A DNA stretch of 64,000 nucleotides from assembly GCF_003601985.1 (NCBI RefSeq), contig NZ_QZXA01000002.1:124001-188000 (forward strand), given 5' to 3'. Positions within the stretch are counted from its first letter, which is position 1. Each line of letters starts with the position of its first letter. Below the pieces are notes generated by a model. The model saw only the letters and a list, made by a program, of their open reading frames with translations, made no database searches and was not told where the DNA came from. This DNA is from Mesorhizobium jarvisii (lineage in GTDB: Bacteria > Pseudomonadota > Alphaproteobacteria > Rhizobiales > Rhizobiaceae). This document shows, piece after piece, positions 53,488 through 64,000 of this stretch. Made by a program: the position numbers and the translations under genes.

Positions 53488-54917
53488 GTATGCTGTGGAC
53501 CTCCGAGGCGCTGGTCGCCGCCATGGACGGGCGGCCGCTCGGGCCCATGCCCGAGGGCATATCGGGCATTTCGATCGACAGCCGCAGCCTGCAGCCGGGT
53601 GACGCCTTCTTCGCCATCAAGGGCGAGGCGATGGATGGTCACGACTTCGCCACTGCGGCCATCAAGGCCGGCGCCGGCGTGCTGGTGGTGGCGGAAGGCA
53701 AGCTGCCGTCGCTCGGCCGGCTGACGGCGCCGATTATCGTCGTCGAGGACGTGCTGGTTGCATTGGAAAAGCTTGGTGTCGCGGCGCGCGCCCGCTCCCA
53801 GGCCAAGATCATCGCGGTGACCGGGTCGGCCGGCAAGACCACCACCAAGGAAGCGCTGCGCCATGTGCTGTCGGCGGTCGGCAAGGTGCATGCCTCGGCG
53901 CAGTCCTTCAACAACCATTGGGGTGTGCCGCTGACGCTGGCGCGCATGCCCGATGATTGCGACTATGCCGTCTTCGAGATCGGCATGAACCATCCCGACG
54001 AGATCCGGCCGCTGGTGAAGATGGTGCGGCCGCATGTCGCCATCGTCACCATCATCGCGGCGGCGCATCTCGGCTTCTTCCGCAATCTCGACGAGATCGC
54101 CAAGGCCAAGGCCGAGATTTTCGAAGGGTTGGAGCCAGAGGGTGCGGCCGTCCTCAACCGCGACGATGCGCGCTTCAAGCTGCTCGACAAGATGGCGCAT
54201 GCCGCCGGCGTCGAGCATGTCTACGGCTTCGGCGAGAATGCACGCTCGACCTTCAAACTCACCAGATGCGAATTGCATGCCGACCACTCCGACATCGCCG
54301 CCCGGATCGGCGGTCATGACATGATCGCCCGCATTGGCGCGCCCGGCCGGCACATGGTGCAGAACGTGCTGGCGGTGCTGGGCGCGGCGCAGCTGGTTGG
54401 CGCCGATCTCGACAAGGTGGCACTGGCACTGGCCGATCTTTCGGCTGAGCGCGGCCGCGGCAAGCGCCATGTGTTGCGCCACCCCGGTGGGCCGATCACG
54501 CTGATCGACGAGAGCTACAACGCCAATCCGGCTTCGATGGCGGCGGCGATGGCGCTGCTCAACGCGACGCCGGTGACGGGTGAGGGGCGCCGCATCGCCG
54601 TGCTCGGCGACATGCTGGAACTTGGCGAGCATTCGGCCAAGCTGCATGCCGCCCTTGCCGATCTCATCGTCGGCACCGGCACGCAGACCGTGTTCCTTGG
54701 CGGCCCCGAAATGCGGGCACTGGCGGAAGCGCTGCCTGAGGACATCAAGACGGAATACCGCGCCGGCGTCGAGGAATTGAAGCCGGTGCTGCTTGCCGCG
54801 CTGAAGCCGGGCGACGTGGTGATGATCAAATCGTCGAAGGGCATCGGTTTTGCAAAACTGGTCGATGCGCTGCTGGGCAAATACCCGGCTGAAACGACAA
54901 CCAGCAAACTGACCTAG
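53484..54917 (+). CDS. murF: UDP-MurNAc-tripeptide:D-alanyl-D-alanine ligase MurF
   Basis: 477 residues. [20 protein letters not shown] (N-terminal UDP-binding domain), P-loop [37 protein letters not shown] and [20 protein letters not shown], then the C-terminal ligase domain block [17 protein letters not shown]. It adds D-Ala-D-Ala to UDP-MurNAc-tripeptide. The start is inside the murE stop codon, so the two ligases are translated together. mraY follows after 23 bp, with its own GGGGGA site. Confidence 0.96.
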   Translation: MSMLWTSEALVAAMDGRPLGPMPEGISGISIDSRSLQPGDAFFAIKGEAMDGHDFATAAIKAGAGVLVVAEGKLPSLGRLTAPIIVVEDVLVALEKLGVAARARSQAKIIAVTGSAGKTTTKEALRHVLSAVGKVHASAQSFNNHWGVPLTLARMPDDCDYAVFEIGMNHPDEIRPLVKMVRPHVAIVTIIAAAHLGFFRNLDEIAKAKAEIFEGLEPEGAAVLNRDDARFKLLDKMAHAAGVEHVYGFGENARSTFKLTRCELHADHSDIAARIGGHDMIARIGAPGRHMVQNVLAVLGAAQLVGADLDKVALALADLSAERGRGKRHVLRHPGGPITLIDESYNANPASMAAAMALLNATPVTGEGRRIAVLGDMLELGEHSAKLHAALADLIVGTGTQTVFLGGPEMRALAEALPEDIKTEYRAGVEELKPVLLAALKPGDVVMIKSSKGIGFAKLVDALLGKYPAETTTSKLT

Positions 54918-54940
54918 GTCAAGTCGGGGGACGAAAGCGC

Positions 54941-56023
54941 ATGTTTACACTGCTGGTCGATTTCGCGGACAAGATCTCGGTCTTCAATGTCTTCCGTTAC
55001 ATCACGTTCCGCACCGGCGGAGCGCTGATCACCTCGGCGCTGATCGTCTTCATCTTCGGACCGACCATCATCAATTCGCTGCGGCTGCGCCAGGGCAAGG
55101 GCCAGCCGATCCGTGCCGACGGCCCGCAGACGCATTTCAAGAAGGCGGGCACGCCCACCATGGGCGGGCTGATGATCCTGTCCGGCATCATCGGCTCGTC
55201 GCTTCTGTGGGCGAACCTGTCGAGCATCTATGTCTGGGTCGTGCTGCTGGTGACGCTGGGCTTCGGCTCGATCGGTTTTTATGACGACTATCTGAAGGTG
55301 ACCAAGCAGTCGCATCTCGGCTTCTCCGGCAAGGCACGGCTGGGGCTCGAATTCATCATCGCCGGCATCGCAGCCTGGGTGATCATGCATAACGGCCAGG
55401 CGCCATTCTCCTCGTCGCTGACATTTCCCTTCGCCAAGGAATTCATCATCAACCTCGGCTGGTTCTTCATCCCGTTTTCCTGCTTCGTCATTGTCGGTGC
55501 CGGCAATGCGGTCAATTTGACAGACGGCCTCGACGGACTGGCGATCGTGCCGATCATGATCGCGGCGGCATCCTTCGGCGTCATCGCCTATCTCTCGGGC
55601 AATGCGGTGTTCGCCGAATATCTGCAGATCCACTTTGTGCCCGGCACCGGTGAACTCGCGGTCGTGCTGGGCGCCGTCATTGGCGCCGGCCTCGGCTTCC
55701 TCTGGTTCAACGCGCCGCCGGCGGCGATCTTCATGGGCGACACCGGTTCGCTGGCCATGGGCGGCCTGATCGGCACGGTGGCGGTGGCCACCAAGCATGA
55801 GATCGTGCTCGTCATCGTCGGCGGATTGTTTGTCGTGGAAATCCTGTCGGTCATCATCCAGGTCGGCTACTTCAAGATGACCGGCAAGCGCGTGTTCCTG
55901 ATGGCGCCGATCCACCATCATTTCGAAAAGCTCGGCTGGACCGAGAGCCAGGTGGTGATCCGCTTCTGGATCATCGCCGTCATCCTGGCGCTGGTCGGCC
56001 TCTCCACCCTGAAGCTCAGATAG
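54941..56023 (+). CDS. mraY: Phospho-MurNAc-pentapeptide translocase MraY
   Basis: 360 residues, polytopic with about ten transmembrane helices. The active-site blocks are [35 protein letters not shown] (Asp-rich metal site), [19 protein letters not shown] and the His-containing [20 protein letters not shown]. It moves phospho-MurNAc-pentapeptide to undecaprenyl phosphate, making lipid I at the inner face of the inner membrane. murD follows after 10 bp. All catalytic motifs are intact. Confidence 0.96.
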   Translation: MFTLLVDFADKISVFNVFRYITFRTGGALITSALIVFIFGPTIINSLRLRQGKGQPIRADGPQTHFKKAGTPTMGGLMILSGIIGSSLLWANLSSIYVWVVLLVTLGFGSIGFYDDYLKVTKQSHLGFSGKARLGLEFIIAGIAAWVIMHNGQAPFSSSLTFPFAKEFIINLGWFFIPFSCFVIVGAGNAVNLTDGLDGLAIVPIMIAAASFGVIAYLSGNAVFAEYLQIHFVPGTGELAVVLGAVIGAGLGFLWFNAPPAAIFMGDTGSLAMGGLIGTVAVATKHEIVLVIVGGLFVVEILSVIIQVGYFKMTGKRVFLMAPIHHHFEKLGWTESQVVIRFWIIAVILALVGLSTLKLR

Positions 56024-56033
56024 GAAGCCTCCC

Positions 56034-57434
56034 TTGATCCCCGCTGCATCCTTCGCAGGCAAACAGGTTTCGCTCTTCGGCCTCGGCGGCTCGGGGATCC
56101 CGACCGCGCGGGCATTGATCGAGGGTGGGGCGCAGGTGCTTGCCTGGGACGACAATCCCGACAGCGTCGCCAAGGCAGCCGCCACCGGCATCGCGACTGC
56201 CGATCTGCGCGGCGCCGACTGGGCAAAATTCTCGGCTTTCGTGCTGTCGCCGGGCGTGCCGCTGACGCATCCCAAGCCGCATTGGACGGTGGAATTGGCG
56301 AAGGGCGCCGGCGTCGAGATCATCGGCGACATCGAGCTTTTCTGCCGCGAGCGGACGCTCAGCGTGCCAACGGCGCCTTTCATCGCCATCACCGGCACCA
56401 ACGGCAAGTCGACCACCACCGCGCTGACGGCGCACATCCTCAAATCGGCGGGCCGCGATACCCAGATGGGCGGCAATATCGGCCGCGCGGTGATGACGCT
56501 CGACCCGCCGAAGCCCGACCGCCACTATGTCGTCGAGTGCTCGTCCTACCAGATCGACCTCGCGCCCTCGATCAATCCGACCGCCGGCATCCTGCTCAAC
56601 CTGACGCCGGACCATCTCGACCGCCACGGCACCATGCAGCACTACGCCTCGATCAAGGAGCGGCTGGTGGCGGGCAGCGAGACGGCGATCATCGGCATCG
56701 ACGATTCCTGGTGCGCGCAGATCGCCGAGCGGCTGGAGCGGGCCGGGCGGCAGGTCATCCGCATTTCCAAGCGGCTGCCGCTGACCGACGGCTATTTCGC
56801 CGACGGCACCAATCTGATGGAGGCCGTGCACGGCCGCTACAGCAAGGTCGCCTTCCTCGAAGGCATCGGTTCGTTGCGCGGCCAGCACAATGCGCAGAAC
56901 GCGCTTGCCGCGGTCGCCGCTTGCCTGAAGGTCGGGCTCGACCTTGGCGAAATCCAGTCGGGGCTCGAAAGTTTTCCGGGTCTCGCGCACCGCATGGAGC
57001 AGGTCGGCCGCAAGGGCCATGTCCTGTTCGTCAACGATTCCAAGGCGACCAACGCCGATGCGGCCGCCCCCGCGCTGTCGAGCTTTCCGCGCATCTACTG
57101 GATCGCCGGCGGCCTGCCCAAGGAGGGCGGCATCGAGCCGCTGCGCGGCTTCTTCCCGCGCATCGCCAAGGCCTATCTGATCGGCGAGGCCGCACCTGCC
57201 TTTTCGGCGACGCTTGGCGAGGCGGTGCCCTACGAGATCTCGGGCACGCTGGCCAAGGCGGTCGAACACGCCGCGCATGATGCGGCCAAGGACGACAGCG
57301 GCGAGGTGGTGGTGCTGTTGTCACCGGCCTGCGCCAGTTTCGACCAGTTCAAGAATTTCGAAGTTCGCGGCGAAGCCTTCAGGCAAGCTGCGAGCGCTAT
57401 AGATGGCGTCAAACCCATCGGAGGGGCACGATAA
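56034..57434 (+). CDS. murD: UDP-MurNAc-L-alanine:D-glutamate ligase MurD
   Basis: 466 residues, TTG start with an AGGA site 10 bp after mraY; no ATG fits the family start. N-terminal [21 protein letters not shown]-loop [32 protein letters not shown] and the C-terminal [16 protein letters not shown] and [12 protein letters not shown] are MurD blocks. It adds D-Glu to UDP-MurNAc-L-Ala. Its stop overlaps the ftsW start by one base (taATG at 57434), tightening translational coupling within the cluster. Confidence 0.95.
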   Translation: MIPAASFAGKQVSLFGLGGSGIPTARALIEGGAQVLAWDDNPDSVAKAAATGIATADLRGADWAKFSAFVLSPGVPLTHPKPHWTVELAKGAGVEIIGDIELFCRERTLSVPTAPFIAITGTNGKSTTTALTAHILKSAGRDTQMGGNIGRAVMTLDPPKPDRHYVVECSSYQIDLAPSINPTAGILLNLTPDHLDRHGTMQHYASIKERLVAGSETAIIGIDDSWCAQIAERLERAGRQVIRISKRLPLTDGYFADGTNLMEAVHGRYSKVAFLEGIGSLRGQHNAQNALAAVAACLKVGLDLGEIQSGLESFPGLAHRMEQVGRKGHVLFVNDSKATNADAAAPALSSFPRIYWIAGGLPKEGGIEPLRGFFPRIAKAYLIGEAAPAFSATLGEAVPYEISGTLAKAVEHAAHDAAKDDSGEVVVLLSPACASFDQFKNFEVRGEAFRQAASAIDGVKPIGGAR

Positions 57435-58585
57435 TGCAGAGCCGTCTCGATAAAAGTCCTGTCGCAACCTGGTGGTGGACGATCGATCGCTGGTTCCTGG
57501 CCGCGTTCCTGTCGCTGATGGGGCTGGGCATCGTCTTGTCGTTCGCCGCCAGCCCAGCGGTGGCCGAGCGCATCGGCCTCGACAGTTTCCATTTCGCCAC
57601 CAGGCAGATCATCTTCACCGTGCCGGCCCTCGGCGTGATGCTGGCGGTCTCCTTCCTCGATTCCCGGCAGATCCGGCGCATGTCGCTGATCATGCTGTGC
57701 CTGATGCTGGTGCTGATGGTGGCGGTGCTCTATATCGGCGTCGAGGTGAAGGGCGCACGGCGCTGGGTGTCGCTTGCAGGCCTGTCGATCCAGCCGTCCG
57801 AGTTCCTGAAGCCGGCCTTCGTCATCATGTGCGCCTGGCTGTTCGCCGAGCACAAGCGTCAGCCCGACATTCCCGGCAATTTGTTCGCCATGCTGCTCCT
57901 GGTGCTGGTCGTGTCGCTGCTGGTGGCGCAGCCGGACCTCGGCCAGACCATGCTGACGACCGGCACCTGGGGTATCATGTTCTTCATGGCCGGGCTGCCC
58001 TGGCTGTGGATCATCGTGCTGGGTGCTGCCGGCGTCGGCGGCGTCTTCGCCGCCTATACGGTGTTTCCGCACGTTGCCTTGCGCATAGACAAGTTCCTCA
58101 CCGGCGAGGGCGACACGTTCCAGGTCGACATGGGACGCGATGCGCTGATCAATGGCGGCTGGTTCGGCGTCGGCCCGGGCGAGGGCACGGTCAAGCGGGT
58201 CATCCCCGACAGCCACGCCGACTTCGTCTTCTCGGTCGCTGGCGAGGAATTCGGGCTGATCATGTGCTTCTTCATCATGTCGATCTTCGCCTTCATCGTG
58301 CTGCGCGGCCTCAACACGGCGCTCAAGGAACATGACGATTTCACTCGCTATGCGGTCGGCGGTCTCGTCACCGTGTTCGGCCTGCAGGCCGTCATCAACA
58401 TGTGCGTCAACCTGCAGCTGGTGCCCGCCAAGGGCATGACGCTGCCCTTCATCTCCTATGGTGGCTCCTCGCAGATCGCCATCGCCATTTCGATGGGCAT
58501 GGTGCTGGCGCTGACCCGCAAGCGGCCGGAGAAGCGCAAGCAAATGGGGTTTGCGCTGCCGCAGCGCGCTTTACCGGCGGAGTGA
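57434..58585 (+). CDS. ftsW: Lipid II glycosyltransferase FtsW
   Basis: 383 residues, SEDS family, about ten transmembrane helices. The conserved loop [20 protein letters not shown] then [10 protein letters not shown] contains the catalytic-region residues; [39 protein letters not shown] and [20 protein letters not shown] are SEDS signatures. It polymerises septal glycan strands together with FtsI. It starts within the murD stop, and murG begins one base after its stop, continuing the unbroken cluster. The C-terminal tail is rich in Arg/Lys. Confidence 0.95.
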   Translation: MQSRLDKSPVATWWWTIDRWFLAAFLSLMGLGIVLSFAASPAVAERIGLDSFHFATRQIIFTVPALGVMLAVSFLDSRQIRRMSLIMLCLMLVLMVAVLYIGVEVKGARRWVSLAGLSIQPSEFLKPAFVIMCAWLFAEHKRQPDIPGNLFAMLLLVLVVSLLVAQPDLGQTMLTTGTWGIMFFMAGLPWLWIIVLGAAGVGGVFAAYTVFPHVALRIDKFLTGEGDTFQVDMGRDALINGGWFGVGPGEGTVKRVIPDSHADFVFSVAGEEFGLIMCFFIMSIFAFIVLRGLNTALKEHDDFTRYAVGGLVTVFGLQAVINMCVNLQLVPAKGMTLPFISYGGSSQIAIAISMGMVLALTRKRPEKRKQMGFALPQRALPAE

Positions 58586-58586
58586 C

Positions 58587-59714
58587 ATGGCGAGGGGTGT
58601 CATCCTTCTGGCGGCGGGCGGAACCGGCGGACATCTGTTCCCGGCCGAGGCGCTGGCGCATGAGCTGAAGGAGCGCGGCTGGACGGTGCATCTGGCGACC
58701 GACGACCGCGCCGAGCGGTTTGCCGGCCACTTCCCGGCCGCTGCCGTCCATCCGATCCAGTCGGCGACGATGGGCTCGAAAAATCCCATCGCCGTGCTTG
58801 GCGCGTTCTGGAAAATCTGGCGCGGCGTGCGCCAGGCCTCCGCCATTATCGGCCGGATCAAGCCGGATGCGGTGGTCGGCTTTGGTGGCTATCCGACCCT
58901 GCCGCCGCTCTACGCGGCTACGCGGCGCAAGGTGCCGACGCTGATCCACGAGCAGAACGCGGTGATGGGGCGCGCCAACCGGGCGCTGGCCGGCCGTGTC
59001 GATGCCATCGCCGGCGGCTTCCTGCCGCAGGATACGAGTGCCACCGGCGAAAAGACGGTGACGACGGGCAATCCCGTCCGGCCGGCGGTGTTGGAGGCGG
59101 CCAAGACGCCTTATGCGGCATCGACGGGGGAAGAGCCTTTCCGCCTGCTGGTGTTCGGCGGCAGCCAGGGCGCGCAGTTCTTTTCCGATGCCATGCCGGG
59201 AGCCATCGCGCTGCTTTCGGATGCACAGCGCAAACGTCTGGTGATCACGCAGCAGGCCCGCGCGGATGACGTAGCGCGGGTGAAGACGGCCTATGCCGCG
59301 CTTGGCGTCACCGTCGAGGTCTCGCCCTTCTTCACCGACATGGCGGCGCGCATGGCCGCTGCCCATCTGGTGATTTCGCGCTCCGGCGCCTCGACCGTCT
59401 CGGAGATCGCCGTCATCGGCCGGCCGGCGCTGCTTGTGCCCTATCCCTATGCGCTCGACCACGATCAGGCGGCGAACGCGGCAGCCCTTGCCGCTGCCGG
59501 CGGCGGCGAGGTGCACCCGCAATCGACGCTGTCGCCCGAGCGCATCGCGGCCCTTGTTGGCGGGCTGATGGACAATCCCGAGCAGCTGGCGGCGATGGCC
59601 GCGGGCGCGAAATCGGCCGGCAGGCCGGACGCGGCACGGTTGCTCGCCGATCTCACAGAGGCTATTGCGTCCCAAAAAACCGTTTCGGATTTCAGGAAAG
59701 GGACGCAAGCATGA
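58587..59714 (+). CDS. murG: UDP-GlcNAc:lipid I N-acetylglucosaminyltransferase MurG
   Basis: 375 residues from ATG at 58587 with a GGCGGAG site. [20 protein letters not shown] (glycine loop near residue 10), [33 protein letters not shown] and [20 protein letters not shown] are GT28/MurG motifs; [20 protein letters not shown] forms the UDP-GlcNAc site. It completes lipid II on the inner membrane surface. Upstream frame to 58551 only overlaps ftsW. Its stop overlaps murC (ATGA at 59711-59714). Confidence 0.96.
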   Translation: MARGVILLAAGGTGGHLFPAEALAHELKERGWTVHLATDDRAERFAGHFPAAAVHPIQSATMGSKNPIAVLGAFWKIWRGVRQASAIIGRIKPDAVVGFGGYPTLPPLYAATRRKVPTLIHEQNAVMGRANRALAGRVDAIAGGFLPQDTSATGEKTVTTGNPVRPAVLEAAKTPYAASTGEEPFRLLVFGGSQGAQFFSDAMPGAIALLSDAQRKRLVITQQARADDVARVKTAYAALGVTVEVSPFFTDMAARMAAAHLVISRSGASTVSEIAVIGRPALLVPYPYALDHDQAANAAALAAAGGGEVHPQSTLSPERIAALVGGLMDNPEQLAAMAAGAKSAGRPDAARLLADLTEAIASQKTVSDFRKGTQA

Positions 59715-61111
59715 AGATGCCGCAGACCATCGGCCTTGTGCATTTCATCGGCATTGGCGGCATCGGCATGAGCGGCATTGCCGAGGTGCTTCACAATCTC
59801 GGCTACAAGGTGCAAGGGTCCGACCAGGCCGACAGCGCCAATGTGCAGCGGCTGCGCGACAAGGGCATCGAATGCTTCGTCGGCCACAAGGCCGAGAATC
59901 TTGGCGATGCCGAGGTGGTGGTCGTCTCGACGGCGATCAAGAAGACCAATCCGGAGCTGAAGGCCGCGCGCGAAAAGCTGCTGCCGATCGTGCGCCGCGC
60001 CGAGATGCTGGCCGAACTGATGCGCTTCCGTCAGGCGGTGGCGATCGGCGGCACGCATGGCAAGACGACGACGACCTCGATGGTGGCGACCTTGCTCGAA
60101 GCCGGCGGGCTCGATCCGACCGTCATCAATGGCGGCATCATCAATGCCTATGGCACCAATGCCCGCATGGGCGACGGCGAGTGGATGGTGGTCGAGGCCG
60201 ACGAGAGCGACGGCACCTTCCTCAAGCTGCCGGCCGACATTGCCGTCGTCACCAACATCGATCCCGAGCATCTCGACCACTACGGCAGCTTCGACAAGGT
60301 GCGCGAGGCGTTCCGCCAGTTCGTCGAGAATGTGCCGTTCTACGGCTTCGGCGTGATGTGCACCGACCATCCGGAAGTGCAGGCGCTGGTCGGCCGCATC
60401 GAGGACCGCCGGGTCATCACCTATGGCGAGAACGCGCAAGCCGATGTGCGCTTCACCAACCACCGCATGGCGGGGGCCACCTCCGAGTTCGACGTGGTGA
60501 TCCGCGACCGCAAGACCGGCAGCCAGAGCACGATTTCAGGCCTGCGCCTGCCGATGCCCGGCCGCCACAATGTCTCTAACGCCACCGCGGCCATCGCCGT
60601 CGCGCATGAGCTCGGCCTGTCCGGCGAGGCGATCAAGAAGGGCCTGTCGTCCTTCGCCGGCGTCAAGCGCCGCTTCACCCATACCGGGTCCTGGAACGGC
60701 GTCGATGTCTTCGACGATTACGGTCACCATCCGGTCGAGATATCGGCGGTGCTGAAGGCGGCGCGCAGCGCCACCAACGGCCGCGTCATCGCCATTGCCC
60801 AGCCGCACCGCTTCACCCGGCTGCACGATCTGTTCAACGAGTTCTCCGCCTGCTTCAACGACGCCGACACGGTGATGGTGGCGCCGGTCTATGCTGCCGG
60901 CGAAGACCCGATCGACGGCGTCAGCTCGGACGAGCTGGTGTCGCGCATCCGCGCCGGCGGTCATCGCGATGCGCGCTACATAGAGGGTCCGGCAGCGATC
61001 GCGCCCATCATTCGCGACCTGGCCAAGCCCGGCGACTTCGTCGTCTTCCTCGGCGCCGGCAACATCACCCAATGGGCCTATGCTCTGCCAAAGGAGCTTG
61101 CCGCCTCATGA
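59711..61111 (+). CDS. murC: UDP-MurNAc:L-alanine ligase MurC
   Basis: 466 residues. [20 protein letters not shown] (N-terminal domain), P-loop [40 protein letters not shown], and [20 protein letters not shown] identify MurC; it adds the first stem residue, L-alanine. Starts within the murG stop (ATGA). Overlaps murB with another ATGA at 61108-61111. The order murG-murC-murB matches the alphaproteobacterial dcw cluster. Confidence 0.96.
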   Translation: MKMPQTIGLVHFIGIGGIGMSGIAEVLHNLGYKVQGSDQADSANVQRLRDKGIECFVGHKAENLGDAEVVVVSTAIKKTNPELKAAREKLLPIVRRAEMLAELMRFRQAVAIGGTHGKTTTTSMVATLLEAGGLDPTVINGGIINAYGTNARMGDGEWMVVEADESDGTFLKLPADIAVVTNIDPEHLDHYGSFDKVREAFRQFVENVPFYGFGVMCTDHPEVQALVGRIEDRRVITYGENAQADVRFTNHRMAGATSEFDVVIRDRKTGSQSTISGLRLPMPGRHNVSNATAAIAVAHELGLSGEAIKKGLSSFAGVKRRFTHTGSWNGVDVFDDYGHHPVEISAVLKAARSATNGRVIAIAQPHRFTRLHDLFNEFSACFNDADTVMVAPVYAAGEDPIDGVSSDELVSRIRAGGHRDARYIEGPAAIAPIIRDLAKPGDFVVFLGAGNITQWAYALPKELAAS

Positions 61112-62073
61112 TGCACGGCCAGGCCCTGATCGACAGACTTGGCGACCGGCTTGCCGGCCTGCGCGGCCGTCTCACGCCGAATGCCGAGATGGACAAGATC
61201 ACCTGGTTCCGCGCCGGTGGCCTGGCCGAGGTGCTGTTCCAGCCGGCCGACGAAGAAGACCTTGCCGCGTTCCTGCGTGCGGTTCCCGAAGAAATACCTC
61301 TTACCGTCGTTGGTGTCGGCTCGAACCTTCTGGTCAGGGACGGCGGCATTCCGGGTTTTGTCATCCGGCTCTCGGCCAAGGGCTTTGGCGAGGCCGAGAT
61401 CGTTTCGCCGATCAGGATTAAGGCGGGTGCCGCCACGCCCGACAAGCGTGTCGCGGCCCTGGCGCTGGAAGCCGGCATTGGCGGCTTCCATTTCTATCAC
61501 GGCATTCCAGGCGCCATCGGTGGGGCGCTGAGGATGAACGCCGGCGCCAACGGCGTCGAGACGCGCGAGCGCGTGGTCGAGGTGCGCGCGCTCGACCGTA
61601 AGGGCAATGTCCAGACACTGAGCAATGCCGAGATGGGCTATGCCTATCGCCATTCGGCGGCTCCTTCCGGGCTGATCTTTACCTCGGCCGTGTTCGAAGG
61701 CTTTGCAGAGGACAAGGCCACGATCAAGGCGGCGATGGACGCGGTGCAGAACCACCGCGAGACGGTGCAGCCGATCCGCGAGAAGACCGGCGGCTCGACC
61801 TTCAAGAATCCGGAAGGAACGTCGGCCTGGAAGGAGATCGACAAGGCGGGCTGCCGTGGCCTGATGATCGGCGGCGCGCAGATGTCGCCCATGCACTGCA
61901 ATTTCATGATCAACACCGGCACGGCGACCGGCTACGACCTCGAATATCTCGGCGAGACGGTGCGCGCCCGCGTGCTCGAGCACTCTGGCCTCCGGCTGCA
62001 GTGGGAGATCAAGCGCATCGGCAATTTCCGGCCCGGACATGCCGTGCAGGAGTTTCTGGGTCAGCTTCTCTGA
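61108..62073 (+). CDS. murB: UDP-N-acetylenolpyruvoylglucosamine reductase MurB
   Basis: 321 residues, FAD enzyme that reduces enolpyruvyl-UDP-GlcNAc to UDP-MurNAc with [44 protein letters not shown] (FAD binding), [20 protein letters not shown] and [14 protein letters not shown] (the Ser proton donor) are complete, and the C-terminal block [17 protein letters not shown] is present. Start in the murC stop overlap. It ends directly before a strong 16-bp-arm hairpin. This is the last gene in the tightly packed first half of the cluster. Confidence 0.95.
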   Translation: MMHGQALIDRLGDRLAGLRGRLTPNAEMDKITWFRAGGLAEVLFQPADEEDLAAFLRAVPEEIPLTVVGVGSNLLVRDGGIPGFVIRLSAKGFGEAEIVSPIRIKAGAATPDKRVAALALEAGIGGFHFYHGIPGAIGGALRMNAGANGVETRERVVEVRALDRKGNVQTLSNAEMGYAYRHSAAPSGLIFTSAVFEGFAEDKATIKAAMDAVQNHRETVQPIREKTGGSTFKNPEGTSAWKEIDKAGCRGLMIGGAQMSPMHCNFMINTGTATGYDLEYLGETVRARVLEHSGLRLQWEIKRIGNFRPGHAVQEFLGQLL

Positions 62074-62075
62074 CC

Positions 62076-62112
62076 CGTGTTGAAGTTCATGTGATGCATG
62101 AACTTCAACACG
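62076..62112. terminator. 16-bp-arm perfect hairpin after murB
   Basis: CGTGTTGAAGTTCATG (62076-62091), TGATG, CATGAACTTCAACACG (62097-62112), starting two bases after the murB stop. There is no U-tract. It is probably an end point or processing site for the upstream transcript, or a block to read-through, in an otherwise continuous cluster. A weaker hairpin follows (GAAACCGT 62127-62134 with ACGGTTTTC 62155-62163). Confidence 0.65.
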
Positions 62113-62143
62113 CTCGCAAAGCGCGTGAAACCGTTGCTGTAAT

Positions 62144-62322
62144 GACTCAGCGACACGGTTTTCGTAGCCATTTTCTCAGAAAGTGAATCTCTCGGAATCA
62201 TAAGCACTTGCCAGTGAATCAACTCTCTGATTCTCTGCTGGAAAGCGTTTCCTGATTTGAGTCGTTCGACGCGTTACCCGCGTTTTCCGTCTGGGGGGCA
62301 ACCTGCCGGGAGACTCGGACTC
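62144..62322. promoter_or_regulatory. Cluster of eight GANTC (CcrM) sites in the murB-ddl gap
   Basis: GANTC occurs at 62144, 62185, 62195, 62216, 62229, 62259, 62312 and 62318 (GACTC, GAATC, GAATC, GAATC, GATTC, GAGTC, GACTC, GACTC). About 0.6 would be expected in 179 bp at this GC content. CcrM methylates these sites in a cell-cycle-dependent way in alphaproteobacteria, and GcrA acts on promoters bearing them. The cluster is the main content of the 301-bp gap and lies ahead of ddl-ftsQ. Confidence 0.7.
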
Positions 62323-62374
62323 AATGTTGCGGAAATCTTGGTTTTTGGTCCGCCGTGAGAGGGGATGACGGGGA

Positions 62375-63301
62375 ATGAAAAGCAAGCATGTGGCCGTCCT
62401 GCTGGGAGGTTTTTCGTCCGAGCGGCCCGTGTCCCTGTCCTCCGGAAAGGCCTGTGCCGATGCGCTGGAGAATGAGGGTTATCAGGTCACCCGCGTCGAT
62501 GTCGGACGCGATGTCGGCTCGGTGCTTGCGGAACTCAAGCCTGATGTTGCCTTCAATGCGCTGCACGGCCCGTTCGGCGAGGACGGCACCATCCAGGGCA
62601 TCCTCGAATATCTCGCCATCCCCTACACCCATTCCGGCGTGCTCGCCTCGGCGCTCGCCATGAACAAGGAGCAAGCGAAGAAGATCGTCAAATCGGTCGG
62701 CGTTCCCGTCGCCGAATCGAAGGTCGCCAATCGCTTCGCCATCCAGAACAAGCATCCGATGAAGCCGCCCTATGTGATCAAGCCGGTCAATGAAGGATCG
62801 AGCTTTGGCGTCGTCATCGTGTCGGAGGGGCAGTCGCATCCGCCGCAGGTCGTCGGCTCGTCCGAATGGAAATATGGCGATACCGTCATGGTCGAGCGCT
62901 ACATCCACGGGCGCGAGCTGACCTGCGCCGTCATGGGTGATGTGGCGCTTGGCGTCTGCGAGATCATCCCGACCGGCCATTCCTTCTATGATTACGATTC
63001 AAAATATGTCGCGGGCGGATCAAAACACGAATGCCCCGCAAAAGTTTCACCGAATATTTACCAAAAAATACAGACACTGGCGCTCAAGGCTCACCAAGCT
63101 GTCGGCTGTCGGGGCGTTTCCCGGTCGGACTTCCGTTATGACGATCGTCACTCCGAAAATGGCGAAGTTGTATGGCTCGAGGTCAACACTCAGCCGGGCA
63201 TGACGCCGACGTCTCTGGTGCCTGAAATCGCGGCCCATGCCGGGCATTCGTTTGGTGAGTTGTTGAGTTGGATGGTGGAGGACGCTTCGTGTCAGCGTTG
63301 A
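62375..63301 (+). CDS. ddl: D-alanine:D-alanine ligase
   Basis: 308 residues, ATP-grasp fold. [20 protein letters not shown] at the N-terminus, [39 protein letters not shown] (nucleotide binding) and [20 protein letters not shown] are Ddl signatures. It makes the D-Ala-D-Ala dipeptide added by MurF. The gene lies 301 bp after murB, behind the GANTC cluster, and has GGGG before the ATG. It overlaps ftsQ by 13 bp. The copy within the dcw cluster is often called ddlB. Confidence 0.95.
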   Translation: MKSKHVAVLLGGFSSERPVSLSSGKACADALENEGYQVTRVDVGRDVGSVLAELKPDVAFNALHGPFGEDGTIQGILEYLAIPYTHSGVLASALAMNKEQAKKIVKSVGVPVAESKVANRFAIQNKHPMKPPYVIKPVNEGSSFGVVIVSEGQSHPPQVVGSSEWKYGDTVMVERYIHGRELTCAVMGDVALGVCEIIPTGHSFYDYDSKYVAGGSKHECPAKVSPNIYQKIQTLALKAHQAVGCRGVSRSDFRYDDRHSENGEVVWLEVNTQPGMTPTSLVPEIAAHAGHSFGELLSWMVEDASCQR

Positions 63302-64000
63302 AATGGGGACAGTGCAAGGGGAAGGGCGCGGCTGGGCCGTCGCTGTTCGGCTTGTCGTTGTCATCGGGCCATTTCGTCCTGCCGCGCGTGCTTCGCCGCC
63401 CGGTGCGCATCCTGGCGCGCCTGGGCGGTGGCGAATTCGAGGTGCCGCGCTTCTCCGCGGCGATGATGTCGGCGGTGCTGCTCGCTTCGAGCGGCGCCTA
63501 TGGCGCCTATCTCGGCGGCCATGCCGATGGCATCATCCAGAGCATCACCGCCCGCACGGGCTTTGCCGTCGATCAGGTCAAGGTGGTCGGCAACCGCCAG
63601 ACCTCCGAGATCGACATTCTCGACAGGCTCGAGCTCGACGGCTGGACCTCGCTGATCGGCTTCGACGCCGAGGCCGCGCGCGAGCGCATCTCCGGCCTGC
63701 CGTGGATCGAGGTGGCGGCGGTGCGCAAGGTCTATCCGCATACGCTGGAAGTGCGCGTCGAGGAGCGTGAGGCTTTCGCGCTCTGGCAGCAGGGCAATGA
63801 TCTCTCGGTCATCGAGAGGGATGGCGCGGTCATTGCGCCGTTCTCCGGCGGCAAGCAGGTGCTGCTGCCGTTGCTGATCGGCGAGGGCGCGCCGGCCAAG
63901 GCGCCCGACTTCCTGGCCAAGGTCGAAAAATACCCCGACCTCGCGAGCCGCGTAAAAGGCTATATCCGCGTTGGCGATCGCCGCTGGGACCTGAAGCTCG
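63289..64000 (+). CDS. ftsQ: Cell division protein FtsQ, truncated by the window end
   Basis: GTG at 63289, inside the last codons of ddl, with a GGTGGAGG site; the frame stays open to the window end (about 237 codons visible). A cytoplasmic Gly/Ser/Lys-rich N-terminus leads to one transmembrane segment ([16 protein letters not shown]), then a POTRA domain ([56 protein letters not shown]), which is the FtsQ/DivIB architecture. FtsQ recruits FtsB and FtsL to the septum. ftsA and ftsZ are expected just beyond the window. Confidence 0.93.
   Translation, partial: MSALKWGQCKGKGAAGPSLFGLSLSSGHFVLPRVLRRPVRILARLGGGEFEVPRFSAAMMSAVLLASSGAYGAYLGGHADGIIQSITARTGFAVDQVKVVGNRQTSEIDILDRLELDGWTSLIGFDAEAARERISGLPWIEVAAVRKVYPHTLEVRVEEREAFALWQQGNDLSVIERDGAVIAPFSGGKQVLLPLLIGEGAPAKAPDFLAKVEKYPDLASRVKGYIRVGDRRWDLKL

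Overview
The window looks like a chromosomal segment of a rhizobial alphaproteobacterium, most likely Mesorhizobium or a close Phyllobacteriaceae relative. The evidence is high GC content, an alphaproteobacterial division and cell wall (dcw) cluster running mraZ-rsmH-ftsL-ftsI-murE-murF-mraY-murD-ftsW-murG-murC-murB-ddl-ftsQ, a btaAB betaine-lipid operon behind a PHO box, a SahR-type ArsR/methyltransferase regulator in front of metF, and several intergenic repeats of the kind scattered through rhizobial genomes. The genus is inferred from gene content and was not tested by alignment. I saw no phage, insertion sequence, integrase, CRISPR array, tRNA or rRNA.

Layout. 1-800: two tandem paralogous small secreted proteins. 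0.8-5.2 kb: a cupin divergent from a complete ABC importer (ATPase, two permeases, NMT1/THI5-like binding protein). 5.2-7.7 kb: an Lrp regulator divergent from a trans-sulfuration-type PLP enzyme, then a CHRD protein. 7.8-11.6 kb (minus strand): a ThDP enzyme coupled to a class III CoA-transferase, preceded by a tandem 18-bp palindromic repeat, and an alpha/beta hydrolase. 11.8-18.6 kb: RNase T2, a membrane GGDEF protein, ettA, tam, a secreted protein and a FabH-like synthase. 18.7-25.6 kb: small metabolic genes, including a TetR-MOSC pair divergent from a tautomerase-like gene, two oxidoreductase/aminotransferase genes, a DUF2293-like gene and trmO. 25.7-27.9 kb: a sahR-like gene and metF, then a 28-residue membrane peptide gene not previously called here. 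28-32.4 kb: an EamA transporter, an ornithine-decarboxylase-like enzyme, a heptamer repeat, and an SDR divergent from a LysR regulator. 32.4-36.5 kb: peptidoglycan-active enzymes (MltB-like, GH25 lysozyme) separated by an array of degenerate copies of the lysozyme gene's 3' end, then a serine hydrolase. 36.5-39.2 kb: higBA and btaAB. 39.2-42.9 kb: a fused 5-oxoprolinase/hydantoinase. 43-46.9 kb: a small lipoprotein, a TerB-J-domain protein coupled to an amidase, a lytic transglycosylase, rnpB, and parD with a decayed parE. 46.9-48 kb: a second trans-sulfuration enzyme. 48.2 kb to the end: the dcw cluster, truncated inside ftsQ.

How the genes work together. The dcw genes make the cytoplasmic and lipid-linked peptidoglycan precursors and supply division proteins. 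Most reading frames touch or overlap (ATGA), so translation is probably coupled. Two control points stand out. One is a set of 10-bp-spaced ATGGG repeats ahead of mraZ that fit MraZ sites. The other is the 301-bp gap between murB and ddl, which carries a 16-bp-arm hairpin and eight GANTC (CcrM) sites within 179 bp, suggesting a cell-cycle-controlled restart of transcription for ddl-ftsQ and the expected downstream ftsA-ftsZ. Peptidoglycan remodelling enzymes elsewhere in the window (two lytic transglycosylases, a GH25 lysozyme, an amidase) give a loose wall theme. Sulfur and one-carbon metabolism is the second theme (two Cys/Met-type PLP enzymes, sahR, metF).

Limits. All calls come from reading the sequence and from family knowledge. 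No database search, alignment score or folding energy was computed. Start codons were chosen from ribosome-binding sites and family lengths, and doubtful cases are marked.
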